Shown here in pieces: positions 18,792-25,887 of a stretch of 64,000 nucleotides of DNA (within the stretch, counting starts at the first letter, position 1; each line of letters opens with the position of its first letter). Position numbers and translations under genes: made by a program. The notes under the pieces are model-generated. The model had not been told where the DNA came from. It made no database searches and worked only from the letters and a program-made list of their open reading frames with translations. Source of the stretch: an uncultured Clostridium sp. (GTDB lineage: Bacteria > Bacillota > Clostridia > Oscillospirales > Ruminococcaceae); the NCBI GenBank assembly GCA_902490335.1, contig CABUDL010000001.1, positions 62,001 through 126,000 on the forward strand. The letters run 5' to 3'.

Positions 18792-19148
18792 ATGGCTGCA
18801 CAAAATAAAGTCAGGGTGGAGATCTGCGGTTCAAGGTATGTGGTATCCTCCAACGAGCCGGTGGAGTATGTCAAAAGGCTGGCAAACGCCATCGAAAGTA
18901 AGGTAAAACATTTTATGGATTCCAGTCCAAACGTCACGCTCAACGATGCCTATTTCCTGGCGCTGCTCAACTATGCGGACCTGTATGAAAAAAGCGAGCA
19001 GAATGCCGACCACATTCGCAGCCAGTTGACCGAGTACCTGGAGGACTCCACCAGAGCCAAGCTGGAGATTGACGAGTACAAACGCGAAAATGAAAAACTG
19101 AGAAAGGAAATCGACATTCTGCGCCAGAATATCGGCAGAGAGCCGTGA
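18792..19148 (+). CDS. zapA: Cell division protein ZapA, possibly interrupted by an in-frame TGA
   Basis: 118 residues. ZapA binds FtsZ and promotes Z-ring bundling. The N-terminal globular ZapA domain (residues 1-~75; VRVEICGSRYVV and ALLNYADLYEK segments) is followed by a coiled coil of charged heptads (residues ~75-113). ATG at 18792 is preferred over 18783 because AAAGGA sits eight bases before it. After GREP comes TGA (19146-19148), but the same frame continues for 38 sense codons to TGA at 19263, which looks like a real C-terminal extension (see 19149-19265). Confidence 0.88.
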   Translation: MAAQNKVRVEICGSRYVVSSNEPVEYVKRLANAIESKVKHFMDSSPNVTLNDAYFLALLNYADLYEKSEQNADHIRSQLTEYLEDSTRAKLEIDEYKRENEKLRKEIDILRQNIGREP

Positions 19149-19265
19149 AGGACTCCGCTGACACAAGCAGAATTCTCCACGATGGACAAGCTGCTGTTCC
19201 AGCCGGAGGAAGAGGTCAGCAACGATTATGGCGAAGATGAATATGAATATGACGGGCAGATGTGA
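19149..19265 (+). other. In-frame coding-like extension of zapA beyond the TGA
   Basis: Thirty-eight sense codons continue the zapA frame after its TGA and end in another TGA. They encode RTPLTQAEFSTMDKLLFQ and then a strongly acidic, tyrosine-rich end (DYGEDEYEYDGQM). Codon choice (CTG, CAG, GAG, GTC) matches neighbouring genes. The internal ATG at 19182 has no ribosome binding site, so independent translation is unlikely. It could be the tail of ZapA split by a recent nonsense change, a stop-codon read-through product or a sequencing error. Confidence 0.5.
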
Positions 19266-19302
19266 TACAGTAGAGCAACTGCCCAAGAAGGGACGAAAAC
19301 AG

Positions 19303-19800
19303 ATGGAATACCGGTTTCGCCGCGCACAGAATGCGGATGTGGATCAGATGATGGAGATTATTCGAGACAGAATCAAATGGATGGACAAGCAGGGACTGCA
19401 CCAGTGGAACAAAACCGATTATATGCAGCAATACCCACGGGAATATTTCCTGGAGGGGATTGAAAAGGGTTTGTTTTATATTGCACTGGACGAGCAGGAC
19501 CGGGTGGCAGGGCTGATGGCGCTGCTGACCGAGGACCCGCGCTGGGCAGAGGATGAACCAAAGGACTGCTACTATGTGCATCATCTGGCAGCAAGGTCGG
19601 ACGCCAAGGGCGCCGGCAGAGCGCTGCTGGAATTTTGCCGCCAGCTTTCGGTGCAGGAGGGCAAGCAGAGTATCCGCCTGGATTGCCAGCTGGGCAACGA
19701 CCGCCTGAACGCTTTTTATGAGAGTCTGGGGTATCTGTACACCGGACCGATGGTCGAGGGAAGCTACGAGGGCATCAAACGGGAAAAAACACTCAAATAG
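19303..19800 (+). CDS. GNAT-family N-acetyltransferase
   Basis: 165 residues with the acetyl-CoA fold: an N-terminal MEYRFRRAQNADVDQMMEII start, the YYVHHLAARSDAKGAGRALLEF acetyl-CoA-binding segment (pattern R/Q-x-x-G-x-G/A, residues ~88-109) and a C-terminal NDRLNAFYESLGY motif. The substrate is unknown. ATG at 19303 follows AAGAAGGGA; an upstream ATG at 19228 would overlap the zapA extension. It is followed by a 13-bp terminator-like hairpin before the U32 gene. Confidence 0.85.
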   Translation: MEYRFRRAQNADVDQMMEIIRDRIKWMDKQGLHQWNKTDYMQQYPREYFLEGIEKGLFYIALDEQDRVAGLMALLTEDPRWAEDEPKDCYYVHHLAARSDAKGAGRALLEFCRQLSVQEGKQSIRLDCQLGNDRLNAFYESLGYLYTGPMVEGSYEGIKREKTLK

Positions 19801-19806
19801 GTTGAA

Positions 19807-19838
19807 GAAAACAGGGAGGGAGATACCTCCCTGTTTTC
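19807..19838 (+). terminator. Terminator-like hairpin after the GNAT gene
   Basis: A perfect 13-bp stem GAAAACAGGGAGG / CCTCCCTGTTTTC with a 6-base loop; the U run is within the 3' arm. It may only partly stop transcription, since the U32 gene starts 38 bases further on. Confidence 0.7.
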
Positions 19839-19876
19839 GGCTGGAGCAAACGGTTGCAAGGACAAAGGAGAAGACG

Positions 19877-21955
19877 ATGAAGAAGATAGAGCTGCTGGCG
19901 CCGGCAGGCAATCTGGAAAGCCTGCTGGCAGCGGTACACAGCGGAGCGGATGCGGTCTATTTTGGCTATGGGAAGCTAAACGCCCGTCGCAACGCAAAAA
20001 ATTTTGACGAGGACTCGCTGCGGGAGGCTTCCCGCATCTGTAAAGAGCGCGGCGTCAAGATGCACATGACGGTCAACACGATGGTGTACGACCGGGAGTA
20101 TGAGCAGGTGATGCGCACTCTGGAGATTGCCTGCCGCTACGGCATCGACGCGCTGATTGTGCAGGATTTGGGAGTGGCTGCGCTGGTGCGCAAGGCAGCG
20201 CCCGAGATGCCGATGCACGCTTCCACCCAGCTGACGGTCCACAATCTGTCAGGCGCACTGGAGGCAAAGCAGCTGGGATTTTCCCGCGTGGTGCTTGCCC
20301 GCGAGATGAGCCGGTCGGAGATTGCTGCGATTGCCTCGCAGGCGCAGATTGAAACCGAAGTGTTTGTACACGGTGCGCTGTGTATGTGTGTGTCCGGTCA
20401 GTGTTATATGAGCTCGGTGATTGGGGAGCGCAGCGGCAACCGCGGACTGTGCGCACAGCCCTGCCGCCTGCCGTTTTCCAGCGGTCGCAAGGGCGACAGC
20501 GGCTATGCCCTTTCGCTCAAGGACCTCAGCCTTGCCCATCGGGTGCAGGAGCTGGTGCAGCTGGGGGTAGATTCCTTTAAAATCGAGGGCAGGATGAAGC
20601 GCCCGGAATATGTTGCGGCGGCAGTCAGCCAGTTTAAGCAGGCGCTGGAAGGGCAGCAGGCAGATATGGATTTGATGGCGGCAGTCTTTTCCCGCAGCGG
20701 CTTTACTCAGGGGTATTTTGACGGCAAGCTGGGACAGGAGATGTTCGGCACCCGACAGAAGGAGGATGTGCTGGCAGGACAAAAGGTGCTCAAAAGCTTA
20801 AACGACCTGGCTTCCAAAGATGTGCCGCGGGTCGGGGTGGACTTTGTTTTTTCGATGTGCAAAGACCAGCCGGTCACCCTGTGTGCGCAGGATCAAGAGG
20901 GACATCAGGTGCAGGTGAGCGGTCCGCTGCCGCAGGAGGCACTCAAAGCGCCCACCACCGAGGAGCTGGTCCGCCGCAGTCTGGAAAAGATGGGCGGGAC
21001 CTTTTATATGCTGGATAGACTGCGCTGTCAGCTGGACGATGGGCTGATTTGCCCGGCTTCCCAGCTGAATGCCCTGCGGCGGCAGGCTTTGGAGCAGCTG
21101 ACCGAGCAGCGCGGAGAGATCGTTGCAAAACCATTTTATAGATTAGAGCCGCAAAAGGTGCAGAAGCATCAGCCAAAACGCCAGCCGGACGGCAGCCTGC
21201 CGCTGCGGGCGTATCTGCGCCAGCTGTCCCAGCTGACCGAGGAACTGGTCGAAAGCTGCGAGCTGCTGATTCTTCCGCTGGCAGAGCTGCTGCGGGGAGC
21301 GAACCGCCTGGACAAAAAGGTGCTTGAGAAAATCGCAGTGTCCCTGCCGCGGGTGGTGTTTGGCGACGACCTTTTGCAGCTTGTGCCAAAGCTGGAGGAA
21401 TGTCTGCGGCTGGGTGTGCGCCATCTGTCCACCGGCAATCTGGGCGGCGTGCGCTTAGGGAGAGAGCTGGGCTTTATCGTTCACGGAGAGTTTGGGCTGA
21501 ATATTGCCAACGCCGGCTGCCTGCAAGCGTATGAACAGCTGGGACTGCGCGACTGCCTGCTTTCCTTTGAGCTGTCGATGGCAAGGGCAAAGGGAATCGG
21601 CGGAAATCTGCCGCGTGGACTGCTGGTCTATGGCAAGCTGCCGCTGATGATTACCAGAAACTGCCCGATTCGTCTGGGCGGCTGCAAGGACTGCAAGGGC
21701 GTGGGAACGCTGACCGACCGAAAGAAGGAGACCTTCGAGGTGCGGTGTACCGAGCGCGCCTATTCGGAAATCTTTAACGCAAAGCCGGTCTATCTGGCGG
21801 ACCGGATGGAGGAACTGAACAGCTTTGATTACGGGCTTTTGTATTTTACCGGCGAGGGACCTAAACAGGTGGACCGCATCTTAAAGCAGTACACCCAGCT
21901 GCACCAGCCGATGCAGGAGATTACCCGCGGACTGTATTACCGGAATGTAAAATAG
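19877..21955 (+). CDS. U32-family protein with DUF3656 (RlhA-like)
   Basis: A 692-residue peptidase-U32-family protein. The family signature is clear: EVFVHGALCMCVSGQCYMSS followed by GERSGNRGLCAQPCRLP (residues ~157-195), with cysteines that may hold an Fe-S cluster. A long C-terminal part resembles DUF3656 and ends with CPIRLGGCKDCKG. In E. coli the U32/DUF3656 protein RlhA hydroxylates 23S rRNA, so an RNA-hydroxylation role is the likely one rather than proteolysis; that is inference. ATG at 19877 follows AAAGGAG. Eleven bases separate it from dut. Confidence 0.88.
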   Translation: MKKIELLAPAGNLESLLAAVHSGADAVYFGYGKLNARRNAKNFDEDSLREASRICKERGVKMHMTVNTMVYDREYEQVMRTLEIACRYGIDALIVQDLGVAALVRKAAPEMPMHASTQLTVHNLSGALEAKQLGFSRVVLAREMSRSEIAAIASQAQIETEVFVHGALCMCVSGQCYMSSVIGERSGNRGLCAQPCRLPFSSGRKGDSGYALSLKDLSLAHRVQELVQLGVDSFKIEGRMKRPEYVAAAVSQFKQALEGQQADMDLMAAVFSRSGFTQGYFDGKLGQEMFGTRQKEDVLAGQKVLKSLNDLASKDVPRVGVDFVFSMCKDQPVTLCAQDQEGHQVQVSGPLPQEALKAPTTEELVRRSLEKMGGTFYMLDRLRCQLDDGLICPASQLNALRRQALEQLTEQRGEIVAKPFYRLEPQKVQKHQPKRQPDGSLPLRAYLRQLSQLTEELVESCELLILPLAELLRGANRLDKKVLEKIAVSLPRVVFGDDLLQLVPKLEECLRLGVRHLSTGNLGGVRLGRELGFIVHGEFGLNIANAGCLQAYEQLGLRDCLLSFELSMARAKGIGGNLPRGLLVYGKLPLMITRNCPIRLGGCKDCKGVGTLTDRKKETFEVRCTERAYSEIFNAKPVYLADRMEELNSFDYGLLYFTGEGPKQVDRILKQYTQLHQPMQEITRGLYYRNVK

Positions 21956-21965
21956 GAGAGAAACG

Positions 21966-22406
21966 ATGAGTATACTGAAGATCAAACGCCTGCACCCGCA
22001 GGTACAACTGCCGGCAAGGGCGACCGACGGCAGTGCAGGACACGACCTGTACGCCTGCATCGAACAACCGACAGAAATTTTGCCGGGACAGACGGTTAAG
22101 GTCCCGACCGGACTTGCTATCCAGCTGGAGAGTAGGAAGTATGTGGCGCTGATATTTGCACGCAGCTCGATGGGGACCAAATACGGTGTGATTCCAGCCA
22201 ATGCGGTCGGAGTCATCGACTCGGACTACCGGGGAGAGGTCTGTGTCTGTCTGCACAATCATTCGGACAAGCCGTATGTGGTGCAGCCGCAGGACCGAAT
22301 CGCACAGCTGCTGGTGATGCCGGTGGAGCTGCCGGACATCGAGGAAGTCGATGAGCTGGAGGAAACCGGACGCGGTCAGGGCGGCTTTGGCTCGACCGGA
22401 AAGTAA
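21966..22406 (+). CDS. dut: dUTP diphosphatase
   Basis: Hydrolyses dUTP to dUMP to keep uracil out of DNA. 146 residues, a trimeric type. The five dUTPase motifs are visible: GSAGHDLYA, ARSSMGTKYG, GVIDSDYRGEV, QPQDRIAQLLV and the C-terminal RGQGGFGSTG arm that closes over the active site. The ATG follows GGAGAGAAACG. It belongs to the U32-dut-maf run on one strand, with 35 bases to maf. Confidence 0.95.
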   Translation: MSILKIKRLHPQVQLPARATDGSAGHDLYACIEQPTEILPGQTVKVPTGLAIQLESRKYVALIFARSSMGTKYGVIPANAVGVIDSDYRGEVCVCLHNHSDKPYVVQPQDRIAQLLVMPVELPDIEEVDELEETGRGQGGFGSTGK

Positions 22407-22441
22407 ACCTGCAAGCAGGCAGGAGGAAAGGAAGAAAGAGG

Positions 22442-22999
22442 ATGAAACTGGTGCTGGCATCCCAGTCCCCGCGCAGACGGGAGCTGTTGGAGTGGATACA
22501 AAAGGATTTTATCGTGCAGGCAAGCAGTGCAGAAGAGGTGATCCCGCCGGGAGCAACACCGTATGAAGCGGTGGAGCTGCTGGCAAGGGTGAAGGCGCAG
22601 GCGGTAGCAAAGGATTACCCCGACTGTGTGGTCATCGGAGCGGACACAGTGGTGGCACTGGACGGGCAGATCATGGGAAAACCGAAGGACCGCGCAGATT
22701 GCGTTCGTATGCTGTCGGCTCTGTCGGGACGGGAGCATGAGGTATATACCGGTGTGGCTCTTGTAGTGAACGGGCAGACTGAATCGTTTTATGAAAGGAC
22801 GGCAGTGCGTTTTCTGCCGTTGACCGAAGAGGAAATCAACTGGTATGCAGACCTCGACGAGCCGTATGACAAGGCGGGAGCCTACGGCATCCAGGGTTAC
22901 GGCAGTCTGCTGGTGGAGGGCATCTGCGGGGACTACTTCAATGTGATGGGTCTTCCGGTTTCTGCGCTCAACCGCCGGCTCAAAGCTTGGGGATTTTAG
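22442..22999 (+). CDS. maf: Maf-type nucleotide pyrophosphatase
   Basis: 185 residues, the Maf/YhdE type that hydrolyses dTTP/UTP and modified nucleotides and is often linked to septum formation. The N-terminal LASQSPRRRELL motif, VIGADTVVALDGQIMGKPKD segment and PYDKAGAYGIQGYG C-terminal motif are diagnostic. ATG at 22442 follows AGGAGGAAAGGAAG. It ends the U32-dut-maf operon before the mreB promoter, a common neighbourhood for maf. Confidence 0.95.
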   Translation: MKLVLASQSPRRRELLEWIQKDFIVQASSAEEVIPPGATPYEAVELLARVKAQAVAKDYPDCVVIGADTVVALDGQIMGKPKDRADCVRMLSALSGREHEVYTGVALVVNGQTESFYERTAVRFLPLTEEEINWYADLDEPYDKAGAYGIQGYGSLLVEGICGDYFNVMGLPVSALNRRLKAWGF

Positions 23000-23080
23000 A
23001 CAGAGAAATGCGGTTGTACGCAGGGTGTTTGGTTAAAATCTGTAATTTTTTGCCGCTTTCAAAAAATTCAAAAATTCCTG

Positions 23081-23109
23081 TTGAGATTGCGCCTTTTTCG
23101 GGTTATAAT
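23081..23109 (+). promoter_or_regulatory. mreB operon promoter
   Basis: TTGAGA (23081-23086), 17-base spacer, TATAAT (23104-23109). The ~170-base leader contains hairpins CCGCC/GGCGG (23131-23144) and CAGGGC/GCCCTG (23211-23233). Confidence 0.82.
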
Positions 23110-23287
23110 ATATAGGATAATGTAGTTTGTCCGCCTTTTGGCGGGAAAAATGCTTTGTTTTTGCAATCAATTTTCAGATAAATTTGATGTGAAATAGATA
23201 GACGATCGTGCAGGGCAGCGGGGGAGCGCCCTGAAATTGCGCGGATCGGCGCAGCTGTTTAAAATTTTGGCAGGAGGAAAAAAGGTT

Positions 23288-24304
23288 ATGTTTGGAAAAG
23301 ACATCGGCATTGATTTGGGTACAGCCAATACACTGGTATTCATGAAAGGAAAAGGAATCATCATGCGAGAGCCGTCGGTGGTCGCAGTGGATACCAGAAA
23401 TTATACCGTCAAATATGTGGGTCAGGAAGCAAAGGATGTTATCGGCAGAACACCGGGTTCCATCGTAGCGGTTCGTCCGCTCAAGGACGGCGTTATTGCG
23501 GACTTTGACATCACCGCAAGCATGTTGCAGATTTTTATTAAGAAAGCCTGCAACAATTCCATCTTTGCCCGCCCGCGTGTGGTCATCTGTATCCCATCCG
23601 GTGTTACTGCCGTTGAGCGCCGCGCGGTAAAAGAAGCTTCGCTGAAGGCAGGCGCACGCCATGTAGCCATCATTGAAGAGCCGATGGCAGCTGCTATCGG
23701 TGCAGGACTGCCGGTTGCCGAAGCGACTGGAAGCATGGTCGTCGACATCGGCGGCGGCACCAGCGAGGTAGCAGTCATCTCCTTGGGCGGCATCGTTGCC
23801 TCCCGTTCGGTCCGAGTCGGCGGCGATGAGTTTGACTCGGCAATCATCCAGTATGTCAAGAAAAAATATAACCTGCTCATCGGTGACCGCACCGCAGAAA
23901 ATATCAAGATTCAGATTGGCTCGGCATATCCTTATGAGGATGAACAGCCGATGGAGATCAAAGGACGCAACCTGGTGGACGGTCTGCCAAAGAACATGAT
24001 GCTGCACCCGGAAGAGGTTCGCGAAGCGCTGGCAGATTCGATCATGTCGGTGCTGGATGCCATCCGCACCACCCTCGAAAGAACACCGCCGGAGCTGTCT
24101 GCGGACATCATCGACCACGGTATTACATTGACCGGCGGCGGAGCTATGCTGCGCGGACTGGACCAGCTGATTTCCAAGGAGACCGGTATGCCGGTGCAGG
24201 TGGCAGAAAACCCGCTGGATTGTGTGGCTGCAGGAACCGGAAAGCTGCTGGAAAACCTCAACAGCATGAAGGAACTGCTGTCCGACGACGATTCCAAATA
24301 TTAA
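23288..24304 (+). CDS. mreB: Rod shape-determining protein MreB
   Basis: Actin-like protein that forms membrane-bound filaments guiding lateral wall synthesis. 338 residues. It opens with FGKDIGIDLGTANTLVF (phosphate-1), has VVDIGGGTSEVAVISLGG (phosphate-2, residues ~154-171) and TGGGAMLRGLDQLISKETG (adenosine motif, ~282-300). ATG at 23288 follows GGAGGAAAAAAGG. First gene of mreB-mreC-mreD-PBP2; a hairpin between it and mreC may tune the ratio of products. Confidence 0.97.
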   Translation: MFGKDIGIDLGTANTLVFMKGKGIIMREPSVVAVDTRNYTVKYVGQEAKDVIGRTPGSIVAVRPLKDGVIADFDITASMLQIFIKKACNNSIFARPRVVICIPSGVTAVERRAVKEASLKAGARHVAIIEEPMAAAIGAGLPVAEATGSMVVDIGGGTSEVAVISLGGIVASRSVRVGGDEFDSAIIQYVKKKYNLLIGDRTAENIKIQIGSAYPYEDEQPMEIKGRNLVDGLPKNMMLHPEEVREALADSIMSVLDAIRTTLERTPPELSADIIDHGITLTGGGAMLRGLDQLISKETGMPVQVAENPLDCVAAGTGKLLENLNSMKELLSDDDSKY

Positions 24305-24317
24305 ACGTTTTGCAAAT

Positions 24318-24350
24318 AAGGCTGCCGGCCCGGCCGGTGGCCTTCTCTTT
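24318..24350 (+). terminator. Attenuator-like hairpin between mreB and mreC
   Basis: A 12-bp stem AAGGCTGCCGGC / GCCGGTGGCCTT (two G-U pairs, 3-base loop) followed by CTCTTTT. Terminator-like but inside the operon, so partial termination is likely. Confidence 0.55.
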
Positions 24351-24429
24351 TATAAAAACGCAGCTGCACAGGGCAACGAGGCGGCGGATGCAACGGCTTT
24401 GTGCAGGCGGAAGGGAGTGCTGACCGAAA

Positions 24430-25317
24430 GTGAAGGAGTTTTTTCACAGCTGGGTCTTCAAGGTGCTGCTGGCGCTGTGTATTGTGATGTTTGCCTTTCT
24501 GCTTCGGGCGACCATGACGATGGGAGCTTCCACTGTGGTGGAGCAGATTGTCGGGACCATCACTGCGCCGGTGCAGTCGCTGACCTCCGGCTTGAGCGGT
24601 TCGATCACCGGTTTTCTGGACCGGTTTCTCCGGGCAAGCGAGATTTCCCAGGAGAACGAGCAGCTTCGGGAGGAGAACAGAAAGCTCATCGAGCAGATGG
24701 TGGACTATGAAAACTATAAACATGAAAACGAAAGTCTGAAGGAGCAGCTGGGCATCCAGGAGGAAAACCCGCAGTGGGAAACGATGACCGCTTCGGTCAT
24801 CGGAAGGGACCCGTCCGACCAGTTTTACTCCTTCACCATTGACAAGGGCACGCTGGACGGCGTATCCTACCAGGACCCGGTCATCACAGCGGATGGGCTG
24901 GTCGGCATCGTTTCCGAGGTGGGACCGGTGTTTGCCAAGGTGACCACCATCCTCGATGTCCGGCTGAACGTTGCTTGTCAGGATGTGCGCACCCAGGACG
25001 TTGCCACCATTTCGGGCGATATTGAGATGGCGCAGCAGGGCAGGTGCAAGATGTCGCTGATTCCGCGCGAAAGCGGGATTGCCAAGGGCGACATCATCCA
25101 GACCGCAGGGACCTCGGGACTGTACCCGCAGGGGATCGTTGTCGGCAGAGTCAGCGACGTTGGCTTCGAGCCGCAGGGCACGATGATGTATGCGGTGGTC
25201 GAGCCTGCAAACGACATCAAGAGCATCAAGGATGTTGTCATCATCACCTCCTTTAAAGGGCAGGGAAGCAGCCTGTCCGGCTTTGAACAGGATGTGCAGA
25301 AGCAGCAGGAAGAATAG
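24430..25317 (+). CDS. mreC: Rod shape-determining protein MreC
   Basis: A 295-residue membrane-anchored protein linking MreB and PBP2. One N-terminal membrane segment (residues ~7-28) is followed by a coiled coil (residues ~60-105, LREENRKLIEQMVDYENYKHE) and the extracytoplasmic beta-domain with VIGRDPSDQFYSFTIDKG and GDIIQTAGTSGLYPQGIVVG. The start is GTG at 24430. Nothing odd in length or motifs. Confidence 0.92.
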   Translation: MKEFFHSWVFKVLLALCIVMFAFLLRATMTMGASTVVEQIVGTITAPVQSLTSGLSGSITGFLDRFLRASEISQENEQLREENRKLIEQMVDYENYKHENESLKEQLGIQEENPQWETMTASVIGRDPSDQFYSFTIDKGTLDGVSYQDPVITADGLVGIVSEVGPVFAKVTTILDVRLNVACQDVRTQDVATISGDIEMAQQGRCKMSLIPRESGIAKGDIIQTAGTSGLYPQGIVVGRVSDVGFEPQGTMMYAVVEPANDIKSIKDVVIITSFKGQGSSLSGFEQDVQKQQEE

Positions 25318-25347
25318 CCGGCAGACGGCAAAGGGAGGTGCAATGAG

Positions 25348-25866
25348 ATGAACAGGCGTTCAAAAATACAACTGGTCAAATATCTTTTGTACAGTTTGCT
25401 GATGATTATACTGTATGTATTGCAAAATGACCCGAATTTTATCTTGAGCAGCGGGACCGGACCGGTGCTGGTGCTGCCCTTTGCTGTTGCCGTCGCGATG
25501 TTTGACGGGCAGCTTGCCGGAGGACTGTTTGGGCTGTTTGCAGGGATTTTGTGCGACACCTCGTCGAGTGTCCTGTTTGGATTCAGCTCGATTTTATATC
25601 TGGTCATCTGTACGGCGGTGGGACTGCTGGTGCTTTACTTCATGCAGCCTTCGCTGATTAACAGCCTGATTTTTACCGGCAGCGGGTTTGCAGTCCGGCT
25701 GCTGCTGGAATACTTTTTTTACTATGCAATGTGGGGGTATGAGAACAGCTCCCAGATTTTGCTGCGGCATATGTTCCCCAATCTGCTGTGTACCCTGCTG
25801 GTCACCCCACTGATTTTTCTGGCGGTACGGCGGATGCACCGCTTTTTTGAGGAGAAATTGGAGTAG
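25348..25866 (+). CDS. mreD: Rod shape-determining protein MreD
   Basis: A 172-residue integral membrane protein with about five or six membrane segments and no soluble domain, which fits MreD. Sequence is poorly conserved in this family, so its position between mreC and PBP2 carries much of the call. ATG at 25348 follows AAAGGGAGGTGC; the stop is 21 bases from the PBP2 start. Confidence 0.88.
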   Translation: MNRRSKIQLVKYLLYSLLMIILYVLQNDPNFILSSGTGPVLVLPFAVAVAMFDGQLAGGLFGLFAGILCDTSSSVLFGFSSILYLVICTAVGLLVLYFMQPSLINSLIFTGSGFAVRLLLEYFFYYAMWGYENSSQILLRHMFPNLLCTLLVTPLIFLAVRRMHRFFEEKLE

Positions 25867-25887
25867 AAGCAGAAAGGAGGCTATGCC

